This document shows, in pieces, positions 38,913 to 47,699 of a DNA stretch of 64,000 nucleotides. The notes under the pieces were generated by a model. It worked only from the letters and a program-made list of their open reading frames with translations, searched no databases and had not been told where the DNA came from. The stretch spans positions 62,001 through 126,000 of the forward strand of contig JAIOUW010000005.1 in NCBI GenBank assembly GCA_019931105.1, read 5' to 3'. The position numbers and the translations under genes are program-made. Source of the stretch: Flavobacteriaceae bacterium NBU2977. Its GTDB lineage: Bacteria > Bacteroidota > Bacteroidia > Flavobacteriales > Flavobacteriaceae. Position 1 is the stretch's first letter, and every line of letters starts with the position of its first letter.

Positions 38913-39728
38913 ATGGCATTGTTTAAGGAAAATCCGTTCGGACATATTTTATTCCTCAAGAAATGGCTCATCCGTATCATGGGGCTGATTACCCATCAAC
39001 GGTATAATGGCTTTAACTCTTTAGAAATCGAGGGATCTGATATTTTAAGGAACATACCCGATAGAAACGTACTATTTGTGAGCAACCACCAGACTTATTT
39101 TGCCGATGTGGTGGCAATGTTCCATGTGTTCAATGCAAGCCTTAGCGGTCGCGATGACTCGATCAAGAACGTTGGCTACCTGTGGAAACCAAAATTGAAC
39201 GTTTACTATGTGGCCGCTGCCGAGACGATGAAGAAAAATTTTCTAACCAAGGTTTTCGCCTATGCGGGGGCGATCTCGGTCGAACGAACATGGCGGGCCG
39301 ACGGAAAAGAGGTCAATCGTCAAGTAAAGATGAGCGATATTTCGAATATCGGGCGGGCCTTGAACGATGGGTGGGTCATTACTTTTCCGCAGGGCACGAC
39401 CACACCTTGGAAGCCTTTAAGAAAAGGTACGGCCCATATAATAAAAAAATACAAACCTGTCGTGGTACCGGTGGTAATTGACGGTTTTCGACGTTCGTTC
39501 GACAAAAAGGGACTGCGTATCAAGAAAAAAGGTATTCTTCAGTCGATGGTAATAAAAGAACCCTTGAACATCGATTATGAAAACGAGTCGAACGAATCGA
39601 TTATCGAAAAACTTGAATACGCCATTGAACAGCATCCTTCATTTCTTAAGGTAATTTCAGAAGAAGAACTTTTGGCGTATGAGCAAGAGAACGAACTCAG
39701 AAGATATCGCAATCGAAAGAAGGTCTAG
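38913..39728 (+). CDS. Lysophospholipid acyltransferase (PlsC-like)
   Basis: 271-residue membrane-associated acyltransferase. The catalytic NHxxxxD is LFVSNHQTYFADVVAMFH, and the acceptor motif is FPQGTTTPWKPLRKGTAHI. It probably adds the second acyl chain to lysophosphatidate or a related lysolipid. It follows nudix by 25 bp and its TAG stop shares the CTAG palindrome with the convergent membrane gene. Confidence 0.9.
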   Translation: MALFKENPFGHILFLKKWLIRIMGLITHQRYNGFNSLEIEGSDILRNIPDRNVLFVSNHQTYFADVVAMFHVFNASLSGRDDSIKNVGYLWKPKLNVYYVAAAETMKKNFLTKVFAYAGAISVERTWRADGKEVNRQVKMSDISNIGRALNDGWVITFPQGTTTPWKPLRKGTAHIIKKYKPVVVPVVIDGFRRSFDKKGLRIKKKGILQSMVIKEPLNIDYENESNESIIEKLEYAIEQHPSFLKVISEEELLAYEQENELRRYRNRKKV

Positions 39729-40378
39729 ACTTCTATTTGCTCGAGTTCGTTATAATTTTTCTTAAGTTTTCGCAAAAGTCTACCATAAAGCAAAAAGTAA
39801 ATTCCGCCGATGAAGGCCGTGAAACAAAACCCTAGTATCAAAACGCTCCAGATAAATGATCTTTTCAACCTTTCTGGGGAGACATTTTGAGGAACTTCGG
39901 TATGCATAGAATCGAACAAAACACTAAGGTCTTCACTAATATATATGGCAAATGCAGCCGATACAAAGGCAAAAAACAGTAACGATAGGGAGAAAATTAT
40001 ATAATATTTGACCGAAGCCCTGGTCTTTATAATCTTCCGCATCAACTTTTTGGCATCTTCCAATACGGATATTTCCTTATATCTCTTATAAAACTGGGCG
40101 ATAAAATAGAAAACGATAACATATTGAACAACCGTCAACCCGATAATATAGTTGCTCATTCCAAGACTTTCATAGATGGCCCAACTCGTTTTTGCCGAAG
40201 GCAGCAAATAGAGAAGGTGGGGGAGTAGAAATTCTAATATGCTAATGATCAATATCCATTTAACGATAGAGGAAGATTTCTTCCAGATCATTTTATGAAT
40301 TTCCGCGTGCGACAACTTTGGAAGATATGCTTCCTTTTTCTGCCAATCTTTTTTCAGTAACTCCAGTTCGTCCATCAT
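39725..40378 (-). CDS. Membrane protein partner of ECF sigma factor (putative anti-sigma)
   Basis: 217 residues with a soluble N-terminal segment (about 1-40, DELELLKKDWQKKEAYLPKL) followed by four membrane helices (about 42-60, 75-95, 128-150, 178-200). It starts 4 nt after the sigma factor stop and is probably its anti-sigma or signal-receiving partner (inference from linkage and topology). No known anti-sigma domain is recognised. A second ATG one codon downstream (40375) is equally possible. Confidence 0.7.
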   Translation of the reverse strand: MMDELELLKKDWQKKEAYLPKLSHAEIHKMIWKKSSSIVKWILIISILEFLLPHLLYLLPSAKTSWAIYESLGMSNYIIGLTVVQYVIVFYFIAQFYKRYKEISVLEDAKKLMRKIIKTRASVKYYIIFSLSLLFFAFVSAAFAIYISEDLSVLFDSMHTEVPQNVSPERLKRSFIWSVLILGFCFTAFIGGIYFLLYGRLLRKLKKNYNELEQIEV

Positions 40379-40382
40379 AACC

Positions 40383-40877
40383 CTACGGATTCAATATGGT
40401 TCTTAATTTATTTTTGATACGGTTCATCTTGACCCTTGCATTGACTTCGGTAATACCCAAGGTTTCCGATATTTCAGAATAGTCCTTATCCTCCAAATAA
40501 AGAAAAACAAGAGCTTTGTCGATATCGCCCAATTGCTTTATGGCATTGTACATCAGTTTTAGCTGTTGTTCTTCGGCTTCATCATATTCGTCGGCCTTGA
40601 TTTTGAATATCACCGATTCATAGTCTTGCGTCTGAACCCTTTTCTTTGATTTTCGATACATGGTAATGGCCGTATTCAAGGCCACACGGTACATCCAGGT
40701 GCTAAACTTCGAATCGCCCCGAAACTTGGGGTACGCCTTCCACAGTTGTATCGTAATCTCTTGAAACAGATCGTTGTGCGAGTCACGGTCGTTCGTATAG
40801 AGCGTACAGACCTTATGAACAATATTCTGATTGTTCTCAAGCTCGGTAACAAATCTGTTTTCGAGTTCTTTGTTCAA
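40383..40877 (-). CDS. ECF-type RNA polymerase sigma factor, TTG start
   Basis: 164-residue sigma-70 family factor with region 2 (NDLFQEITIQLWKAYPKFRG, then FSTWMYRVALNTAI) and region 4 (YSEISETLGITEVNARVKMNRIKNKLR, a helix-turn-helix). Only a TTG (40877) opens the frame; an in-frame TAA lies 21 nt upstream and the next internal Met would cut region 2. It is likely controlled by the membrane protein directly downstream. Confidence 0.9.
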   Translation of the reverse strand: MNKELENRFVTELENNQNIVHKVCTLYTNDRDSHNDLFQEITIQLWKAYPKFRGDSKFSTWMYRVALNTAITMYRKSKKRVQTQDYESVIFKIKADEYDEAEEQQLKLMYNAIKQLGDIDKALVFLYLEDKDYSEISETLGITEVNARVKMNRIKNKLRTILNP

Positions 40878-40957
40878 ATTGTGATCGGTAGGTTGTTGTT
40901 ACAGGTTAGTAGCGTTTTCTTTCTATTTGTTACGCAAAGAACCTATTTAAAAGAAAA

Positions 40958-41033
40958 GAGCCCGTGAACAACGGCAAAAAGTTCAAAACCTTCTAAGAAC
41001 GAATTTGAATTTCATGCCTGTGTTCAAGGGCTC
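40958..41033 (-). terminator. Long-loop hairpin with T-tract downstream of the M20 gene
   Basis: On the minus strand GAGCCC-T-TGAAC pairs with GTTCA-C-GGGCTC across about 52 nt and is followed by TTTTCTTTT. It would terminate the M20 transcript; it also precedes the sigma gene. The long loop makes this a tentative call. Confidence 0.45.
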
Positions 41034-41038
41034 CTGAT

Positions 41039-42466
41039 TTATTTCCTATAATCCAGAGCGGGTGCCCTGTCGCCCAATAACGGAATGTACTCAAAATCGG
41101 CTCCCCTGGCCTCTATAAACTCGGCTTTTGCCTTACTTACGAGTTCTGGATTTTTGAAAAGGTCTATGGCGGTCAGGGTGAGGGTCTTTGCAGCGACCAT
41201 CATTCCTTTTTTACCGATCGATGTGCCACCCGCGGCGACCGCCTGCCAACTATGAGCCGGCGTACCGGGCACCCAAGTGGCCGTACCCATACCTACGGTC
41301 GGAACGGTAAAGCTAACATCGCCGACATCGGTAGACCCATAGGCCCTAGCTTCCGTTTTATACGGTTGAACGTTCTTTGCAGTTTCAAGATCGACCCCTT
41401 TCTGACCGAGGCTTTTTGCGATTTTATCGGCAAATTCTTTTTCTTCGGGCGAATATTCAATACCGCCTATTTTGGAAAGGTTATCGTGCATCAATTTTTG
41501 CAAGGTCAGGTTGGGCAACAATTCATGTGTGCCGCCTATCATTTCGAAGTCCATGGTTGTTCCCGTACCCAAAGCCGCACCTTCAGCAGCTTTGATGATC
41601 CGGTCAAAAATATCGATGACAACATCTCGTTTTCCATGACGGGCATAGTAGTAGACCTCGGCAAAATCAGGAACAACGTTAGGGGCCTTTCCGCCATCTG
41701 TAATAACGTAGTGGATTCTTGCTTCTTGAGGAATGTGTTCGCGCATCATATTGACCATAACATTCATCGCTTCAACACCGTCCAGTGCGGAACGCCCCCT
41801 TTCCGGAGCACCGGCGGCATGTGCCGAAACACCATGAAAGCGAAATTTGGCCGATTTATTGGCCAAAGCGGCCCCGGCACTTGCCGTGTTCTGCGAACCT
41901 GGATGCCAGTGCAACGCAATATCGACATCGTCGAAAAGCCCCTCACGTACCATATAGACTTTGCCCGAACCACCTTCTTCGGCCGGTGTGCCATAAAAAC
42001 GGATCGTACCCTTGGACTTATTGGCGACCATCCAATCTTTGGTGGCGATTGCGGCAGCGGTAGAGGCCGTGCCGAACAAATGATGGCCACAGGCATGGCC
42101 GGCGGCCTTTCCGGCCGATTTCTTTTCCGCAACGGCCTCTTGAGAAAGTCCCGGAAGAGCATCGTACTCGCCCATAATGCCGATTACAGGGGAACCAGAG
42201 CCGAATTCGGCGATAAAGGCGGTCGGTATTCCTGCTACTCCATTTTTAATGGAAAACCCTTCATCTGATAAGGTTTTTTGCAATAATGCACTACTTTTTT
42301 CCTCTTGATAACCCATTTCGGCCAAATTCCAAATCTCCTGTGCTATATCGCCATAAGTTTCAGATTTATGGTCGAGGTTTTTTATAATATCATCTGCTTT
42401 TTTTTGTGCAAGGGCATATTGTACTACGCTAAATAATATGCTAAACGCCAGTAGTTTAATTTTCAT
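41039..42466 (-). CDS. Secreted M20 family amidohydrolase
   Basis: 475 residues with a signal peptide (ends near YALAQ). The fold is the M20D/AbgB-type aminoacylase: IMGEYDALPGLSQ, then GHACGHHLFGTAST (metal ligands), YGTPAEEGGSGK and ALHWHPG, with the dimerisation domain from about 200. AbgB-like members hydrolyse N-acyl or aminobenzoyl-glutamate. Export of such an enzyme fits peptide scavenging. Substrate unknown. Confidence 0.88.
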   Translation of the reverse strand: MKIKLLAFSILFSVVQYALAQKKADDIIKNLDHKSETYGDIAQEIWNLAEMGYQEEKSSALLQKTLSDEGFSIKNGVAGIPTAFIAEFGSGSPVIGIMGEYDALPGLSQEAVAEKKSAGKAAGHACGHHLFGTASTAAAIATKDWMVANKSKGTIRFYGTPAEEGGSGKVYMVREGLFDDVDIALHWHPGSQNTASAGAALANKSAKFRFHGVSAHAAGAPERGRSALDGVEAMNVMVNMMREHIPQEARIHYVITDGGKAPNVVPDFAEVYYYARHGKRDVVIDIFDRIIKAAEGAALGTGTTMDFEMIGGTHELLPNLTLQKLMHDNLSKIGGIEYSPEEKEFADKIAKSLGQKGVDLETAKNVQPYKTEARAYGSTDVGDVSFTVPTVGMGTATWVPGTPAHSWQAVAAGGTSIGKKGMMVAAKTLTLTAIDLFKNPELVSKAKAEFIEARGADFEYIPLLGDRAPALDYRK

Positions 42467-42542
42467 TTTATCATGGTTTTAATAATCAATCCCTAAATAT
42501 AATCAAACGGTTATTCTTTCCTCTAGATTACAAAGGTTTGTT

Positions 42543-42550
42543 TAGTTTTG
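42543..42550 (+). promoter_or_regulatory. Putative -7 box of the NDH-2 gene
   Basis: TAGTTTTG exactly fits TANNTTTG. It ends 16 nt before ATG 42567 and overlaps the region of the ATG at 42552, so the later start is favoured. Confidence 0.45.
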
Positions 42551-42566
42551 CATGAGAATCTTAACT

Positions 42567-43862
42567 ATGAACATTCCAAAGTCAAACTACCCTCGAATCG
42601 TGATAATCGGTGGTGGGTTCGCAGGTATTTCCCTCGCCAAAAAGTTAAGTGGAAAAGAAGTTCAAGTCGTACTTCTCGATAAGCATAACTACCATAATTT
42701 TCAGCCCCTACTGTATCAGGTTTCCACTGGCGGACTTGAGCCTGATTCCATTGCCTATCCGATTAGAAAGGTGCTAAAAGATTTTCCGAATTTTTACTTT
42801 AGGTTGGCCAATGTGACCCAGATAGTTTCAGATAAGAAAATGCTGGTGACCGACATTGGCGATCTGAACTATGATTACTTAGTTTTGGCCACGGGATCGG
42901 AAACCAATTTTTTCGGAAATGCCGATATGGAGAAAAATAGTATGGCCATGAAGACCATACCACAATCGTTGGACTTGCGCAGTCTTATCCTTGAGAATTT
43001 TGAGCAGGCCCTTTTAACCGATGAGATGCACGAACGTGATGCCTTGATGAATTTCGTAATCGTTGGGGGAGGACCGACCGGTGTCGAATTGGCCGGTGCC
43101 CTGGCCGAGATAAAAAAAGGTATTCTGCCAAAGGATTACCCCGATCTTGATACCCGAAGGGTACAGATCAACCTTGTTCAGGCTAGTGACCGCGTCTTGA
43201 AGGAAATGAGTGAACAAGCTTCGCGAAAATCGGAAGATTTTTTGGAAAAACTGGGCGTGCAAATTTGGAAGGATACCCGGGTGACCGGCTACGATGGCAA
43301 GACAGTGACTACAATGACCGACGGACTGACCTTTGAAACGGCGACACTTATTTGGGCGGCCGGGGTCAAGGGCGCTTTGATCAATGGGCTAGATGCGAAG
43401 GATATTGTTGTACGTGGCAATAGGCTAAAAGTCAACCAGTTCAATCAGGTTGAAGGGCACCCTGAGATTTTTGCCGTGGGCGATGTGGCAAGCATCGTTA
43501 CCGAAGAAAATCCTTGCGGTCATCCCATGATGGCACAACCTGCCATTCAACAGGGCAGAAACCTTGGAGACAATTTGGTACGCCTCATTAACGGAAAACC
43601 TTTGAAGCCCTTTGTCTACAAAGATAAGGGCAGTATGGCGACCATTGGCCGTAACAAGGCCGTGGTCGATTTGCCCAATTTTAGGTTTCAAGGTGTTTTT
43701 GCATGGTTTGTATGGATGTTCGTCCATCTTTTTTTTCTGATCGGGTTTAGAAACAGAATGGTGGTCTTTATCAACTGGGTCTACAATTATGTACGCTTTG
43801 ACCGTGAGGCGCGTTTGATCATTCGCCCCTATAAAAAAGATTATTCGGCCTTTAAGGATTAG
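42567..43862 (+). CDS. ndh: Type II NADH dehydrogenase (NAD(P)/FAD-dependent oxidoreductase)
   Basis: About 431 residues. FAD site RIVIIGGGFAGISLAKKL at the N-terminus, NAD(P) site FVIVGGGPTGVELAGALAEI near 165, the second FAD motif FAVGDVASI near 305, and a C-terminal amphipathic/membrane segment (FAWFVWMFVHLFFLIGF). These fit NDH-2, the non-proton-pumping NADH:quinone oxidoreductase of the inner membrane. The start ATG 42567 (MNIPKSNYPRI) is preferred over 42552 because the latter would fall 1 nt after the promoter box. Confidence 0.9.
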   Translation: MNIPKSNYPRIVIIGGGFAGISLAKKLSGKEVQVVLLDKHNYHNFQPLLYQVSTGGLEPDSIAYPIRKVLKDFPNFYFRLANVTQIVSDKKMLVTDIGDLNYDYLVLATGSETNFFGNADMEKNSMAMKTIPQSLDLRSLILENFEQALLTDEMHERDALMNFVIVGGGPTGVELAGALAEIKKGILPKDYPDLDTRRVQINLVQASDRVLKEMSEQASRKSEDFLEKLGVQIWKDTRVTGYDGKTVTTMTDGLTFETATLIWAAGVKGALINGLDAKDIVVRGNRLKVNQFNQVEGHPEIFAVGDVASIVTEENPCGHPMMAQPAIQQGRNLGDNLVRLINGKPLKPFVYKDKGSMATIGRNKAVVDLPNFRFQGVFAWFVWMFVHLFFLIGFRNRMVVFINWVYNYVRFDREARLIIRPYKKDYSAFKD

Positions 43863-43879
43863 GCAAAGGCTATTCTAAA

Positions 43880-44776
43880 TCAATTCCTCGGATGATATTT
43901 ATGCATTACTTCGGTCAAATGCTTGCGGTCGACATGCATATAGATTTCTGTAGTAGTAATGCTTTCGTGGCCCAACATTTGTTGAATGGCCCGAAGGTCT
44001 GCGCCGTTCTCCAGTAAATGCGTTGCAAACGAGTGTCGAAAGGTATGTGGACTAATGGTTTTCTTCAATCCGATCGTCTTGCTTAGTTCTTTGATAATGG
44101 TAAAAATCATGGCCCTGGTCAGTTTTTTGCCCCTTCGGTTCAAGAAAAGAATATCCTCAAAACCTTTCTGTACTTTTATATGGATCCTGATTTCTTTTCG
44201 ATAGATATCGATATATTTTTTGTTGATCGAGCTAATAGGTACGAACCGCTGTTTGTCGCCCTTGCCGGTTACCTTTATGAAATCTTCGTCAAAGTAAAGA
44301 TCGGATATTCGCAGACCTGTCAATTCAGAAACCCGTAGCCCACAGCCATAAAGGGTTTCCAAGATAGCACGGTTGCGCTCGCCTTCGGGTTTTGAAAGGT
44401 CGATGGCACCGATTAGTTCATTGATCTCGGTTTCCGATAAGGTATCAGGTAGTTTGCGCCCGATTTTTGGCGAATCGATAAGGTCCATGGGGTTGTCATC
44501 TCTATAATCCTCAAAAACAAGGTAGTTGAAAAAGCTTTTGAGACCCGAAATTATGCGTGCCTGGGACCTGGGATTCAAAGTCTTGGCCACCTCATAGATG
44601 AATTGCTGAATAACCACTTTTGAGATGTTGAAAGGGTTGTCGACGATTTTATTATCCTCTAAAAAAAGAACAAGTTTTTCGATATCCAGCACATAGTTCG
44701 CAATTGAATTCTGTGACAGGCCGCGTTCTATTCTCAGGTAGTGCCGATAATCTTCTATGGCCTTGGTCCAATTCAT
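43880..44776 (-). CDS. xerD: Site-specific tyrosine recombinase XerD
   Basis: 298 residues, the standard Xer length. The catalytic set is visible: Arg in LYGCGLRVSELTG, Lys in VTGKGDKQRFVP, HxxR in SPHTFRHSFATHLL, His in LGHESITTTEIYMHV and Tyr in the same segment. The N-terminal SAM-like core-binding domain (1-100) precedes it. It resolves chromosome dimers at dif with a partner; nothing here marks it as an integrase of a mobile element. Confidence 0.93.
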   Translation of the reverse strand: MNWTKAIEDYRHYLRIERGLSQNSIANYVLDIEKLVLFLEDNKIVDNPFNISKVVIQQFIYEVAKTLNPRSQARIISGLKSFFNYLVFEDYRDDNPMDLIDSPKIGRKLPDTLSETEINELIGAIDLSKPEGERNRAILETLYGCGLRVSELTGLRISDLYFDEDFIKVTGKGDKQRFVPISSINKKYIDIYRKEIRIHIKVQKGFEDILFLNRRGKKLTRAMIFTIIKELSKTIGLKKTISPHTFRHSFATHLLENGADLRAIQQMLGHESITTTEIYMHVDRKHLTEVMHKYHPRN

Positions 44777-44780
44777 GATG

Positions 44781-44788
44781 TAAATATA
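44781..44788 (-). promoter_or_regulatory. Putative -7 box of xerD
   Basis: Minus-strand TATATTTA resembles TANNTTTG (last base A) and ends 4 nt before the ATG, so the transcript may be leaderless. Confidence 0.3.
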
Positions 44789-44949
44789 GTGTTCGCCGGT
44801 TCACTAAAAAAGAACCGATAAAGGGCAATAGCCTTTTGACCAACCACTTTTCATATCTTCCAAGCCCATAAATTCTAATTCATTTAGGCTTTAGTTCAGA
44901 TTATTATGTATTTTAGTTTGTAATCGGAACAAACCTAAACACTACTAAA

Positions 44950-45516
44950 ATGAAAAATAGACGTTACTACTTTCTAATTTTTGTACTTTCTTTTACCACA
45001 ATTGGCGTTGCCCAAGATTTTGTTCGTTTTGGGGCGAAGGCCGGTTTTAATGCGGCCAAGTTGGGAGGCGATGCCATATATAGCTATGACATAAAACCGG
45101 GGTTCCATTTGGGTGCCGCCCTTGAAATACCAGTTTCCAAAGCACTTTATGTGCAGCCCGAAGCTTTGATTTCATTACAGGGCAGCGGTGGTTATTTTCA
45201 AGACGACCTGAACCTATGGTATTTGAACTTACCGGTAATGGTCAAGTTGAACGTTTTCGATGAGATTTATATCGAGGCCGGTCCACAACTGGGCTTTATG
45301 TTATCTGATAACCTAGAAGGCAACAGCTTTGCCGGCACCCCTGGAATAGATCAAGAATCGAATGGAATGGATATTGGCCTTGGTGTTGGAGCAGGTTATC
45401 GTCTTGATGATAATTTCTATTTTCAGCTCAGGTTCAACGCGGGTATTGTGAACGCAGTAAAAGATATAAGTTCAAAGAACCGGGTCTTTCAGATATCGGC
45501 CATATATTTTCTCTAA
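44950..45516 (+). CDS. Outer-membrane beta-barrel (porin-family) protein
   Basis: 188 residues with signal peptide (ends near GVAQ) and the PorT-like barrel pattern: VRFGAKAGFNAAKLGG, then LGAALEIPVSKALYVQPEALISLQGSGG, YLNLPVMVKLNVFDEIYIEAGPQLGFML and a C-terminal aromatic strand. The first of three barrels in tandem. Function unknown. Confidence 0.82.
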   Translation: MKNRRYYFLIFVLSFTTIGVAQDFVRFGAKAGFNAAKLGGDAIYSYDIKPGFHLGAALEIPVSKALYVQPEALISLQGSGGYFQDDLNLWYLNLPVMVKLNVFDEIYIEAGPQLGFMLSDNLEGNSFAGTPGIDQESNGMDIGLGVGAGYRLDDNFYFQLRFNAGIVNAVKDISSKNRVFQISAIYFL

Positions 45517-45541
45517 AAGTCTGGATATGCAGGTATATAGT

Positions 45542-45574
45542 GGAGCGGAAGATAGTCTTCCGCTCTTTTATTTT
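45542..45574 (+). terminator. Intrinsic terminator after the first barrel gene
   Basis: GAGCGGAAGA (45543-45552) pairs with TCTTCCGCTC (45556-45565) with a 3-nt loop and a T-rich tail. Confidence 0.83.
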
Positions 45575-45692
45575 CGAGTGTCGCGACCAGTTTCCTTTGA
45601 ACGATTAATTGCAAATTATTGACTGTTGAGCAGCTGGTCTTTGTATCTTTGTATATGAAGAAATTTTCGCACTTAATCTAAATCTTGAACTG

Positions 45693-46271
45693 ATGAACAG
45701 AGCATTTTTTTCCTTCGTTTTTTTCTTGGTCTTGACGATTTCAACCCTGAGTGCGCAGACCGTGATCAAAGGCACATCTTTGGTAGGTAATGGATCGGGA
45801 GACATTTTGTTCGGAGCCAAGGCAGGCCTGGTGGTTTCTGATCTTCGTGGCGATGGTATCGTAGATAATACTCCGCATATCGGTTTTCAAGTGGGTGGTA
45901 TTGCCGAGATTCCGATTGCCGAAGATATTTATCTAGATCCAGAACTTTTGCTTACGCTACAGGGAACAAGGGGTATCGGCGATAACTTGAATCTGTTTTA
46001 TGTCAATATTCCGGTGATGGGCAAGTATCACATCACTGATGAGATTGCGGTTGAACTAGGCCCGCAACTAGGGGTCTTGTTGGGCGGTAATTACGATGAT
46101 TTTAATATAGATGCGAAAACGATCGACGTCGGATTGGGAATCGGTGGCGGATATCGCTTAGATAGCAATATTTACCTTCAACTTCGATTCAATACTGGGT
46201 TTATCAAGGTATTCGAAAATTTGGATACGTATAATATTGCGGCCCAGATCGGAGCTTCTTATTTTTTCTGA
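45693..46271 (+). CDS. Outer-membrane beta-barrel protein, paralogue of the preceding gene
   Basis: 192 residues, signal peptide ending near LSAQ. It aligns with the preceding barrel across the whole mature part: ILFGAKAGLVVSDLRGDG, AEIPIAEDIYLDPELLLTLQG, YVNIPVMGKYHITDEIAVELGPQLGVLLGG and YRLDSNIYLQLRFNTG. The two are a diverged tandem duplication. Role unknown. Confidence 0.82.
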   Translation: MNRAFFSFVFFLVLTISTLSAQTVIKGTSLVGNGSGDILFGAKAGLVVSDLRGDGIVDNTPHIGFQVGGIAEIPIAEDIYLDPELLLTLQGTRGIGDNLNLFYVNIPVMGKYHITDEIAVELGPQLGVLLGGNYDDFNIDAKTIDVGLGIGGGYRLDSNIYLQLRFNTGFIKVFENLDTYNIAAQIGASYFF

Positions 46272-46458
46272 ACTTTTGAAAATTACAGGCCCACTTAAAT
46301 GAGTCGTGAACCATTTTTAGGGTTTACGATGAAATATTTGAGATTCAAAAAGCACATATTCGGGTTTCCACAACTTATTTTGGCCTTTTTGCAACAAAAA
46401 TGATGAATTTTTTGACGAAGGATTTAGTTTCGTTGGCATCAAACCAAAACCGACCCTA

Positions 46459-46974
46459 ATGCGTCAAAAAATAGTAATTCTAATTTTCGCTTTCATTGTC
46501 ACCGGAATTTCCGCACAAGAAGGCTTCAAGATCGGTGCTCATGGTGGAATTCCAATAGGGGAATTTAATGACAGGGTAGGCCTTGTAATAGGTGCCGATG
46601 TAGGCTATATGTGGGCTCCCAACAAGATATTCGACCTCGGTATCAAGGCCGGAATTGTACATGGCTTCGGTGAACAGTTCAAAGATGAGATTATATCAAC
46701 GAAATCACCCAGTATACAATTTGCTCCGGTAGCGGCCTCGGTACGTATCTGGCCCATGCGTTCATTTTCGTTCGGAGGCGATATTGGCCAGGCATTTGGC
46801 CTCAGCTCTGGTAATGACGGTGGATTGTACCTTCGACCCCAAATCGGTTTTCAGACAGGGGCGCAATCTGAAATTAACTTTTCATACAGTGTAATACAGC
46901 TTGACAATGAAACCTGGTCAACTGTAACCATGGGTTTTGTATATACCTTTTTATCCGCAAGGCACTTTAGATAG
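46459..46974 (+). CDS. Outer-membrane beta-barrel protein
   Basis: 171 residues, signal peptide ending near GISAQ, followed by barrel-like strands FKIGAHGGIPIGEFNDRVG and FSFGGDIGQAFGLSSGNDGGLYLRPQIGF. It is less similar to the two upstream paralogues but has the same architecture. Third of the barrel genes between xerD and aroQ. Confidence 0.75.
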   Translation: MRQKIVILIFAFIVTGISAQEGFKIGAHGGIPIGEFNDRVGLVIGADVGYMWAPNKIFDLGIKAGIVHGFGEQFKDEIISTKSPSIQFAPVAASVRIWPMRSFSFGGDIGQAFGLSSGNDGGLYLRPQIGFQTGAQSEINFSYSVIQLDNETWSTVTMGFVYTFLSARHFR

Positions 46975-47027
46975 TTTTTGATTTTCAAATACCTTTTCAA
47001 GCAAAACCATTGTTTGATACATGTTCG

Positions 47028-47058
47028 TTGTTCAATGGACAACTATTCGCTACATTTA
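47028..47058 (+). promoter_or_regulatory. Putative aroQ promoter
   Basis: TTG at 47028 and TACATTTA at 47051-47058 are 20 bp apart, the expected Bacteroidetes layout. The -7 box ends 4 nt before the aroQ ATG. Confidence 0.5.
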
Positions 47059-47062
47059 TGCC

Positions 47063-47488
47063 ATGAAACTGATGATTATCAATGGGCCCAACCTCAACTT
47101 ACTAGGAAAACGGGAGCCCGATGTTTACGGCAACCAAACATTTGAAGACTATTTCTCAAAATTAAAGCTAAGATTTGCCGATGTTCATTTGGAATATTAC
47201 CAATCGAACATTGAAGGTGAGATCATCGATAAGATCCAAGAAGTGGGGTTTTCATATGATGGTATCGTTCTCAACGCAGCTTCGTATACCCACACCTCTA
47301 TCGGCATAGGCGATGCGGTAAAGGCCGTTGAGACCCCAGTGGTCGAGGTACACATCTCGAATACGCACAAACGCGAAGACTTTCGCCATGTCTCTTATAT
47401 TTCTTCAGGCGCCAAAGGCGTTATTCTCGGTTTCGGACTCCAGAGTTATGACTTGGCCATTATTAGTTTCTTGAAAAATAACGGATGA
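47063..47488 (+). CDS. aroQ: 3-dehydroquinate dehydratase, type II
   Basis: 141 residues. Converts 3-dehydroquinate to 3-dehydroshikimate in the shikimate pathway. Key motifs: MIINGPNLNLLGKREPDVYG with the catalytic Tyr, NAASYTHTSIGIGDAVKAV (usually NPGAYTHTS), and PVVEVHISNTHKRE with the His. The start is ATG 47063 (MKLMIINGP); an upstream TTG- or ATG-led extension would run through the promoter. Confidence 0.95.
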   Translation: MKLMIINGPNLNLLGKREPDVYGNQTFEDYFSKLKLRFADVHLEYYQSNIEGEIIDKIQEVGFSYDGIVLNAASYTHTSIGIGDAVKAVETPVVEVHISNTHKREDFRHVSYISSGAKGVILGFGLQSYDLAIISFLKNNG

Positions 47489-47699
47489 TAAAATGCGATA
47501 GGTTGATGCCGATTCTATTTTGAAACACAAATTATTTCCTCCCTAATTAATGATGTTCGGGAAAAAGAAGGTATTCATATGGCTTGGTGAGCTGTTTATT
47601 GTAATGATACGGCCATGGAATAGTACTACAAATAATATCAAACAATAAATCGCTAAAATTCTTGTTCTAAATTGAACGATTTAAATCGGTGCTTGACTT

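Noticed and set aside
43880-44776. XerD as the integrase of a mobile element
   Set aside because: It is of normal Xer length, sits beside housekeeping genes and there are no att-like repeats, excision genes or cargo nearby.
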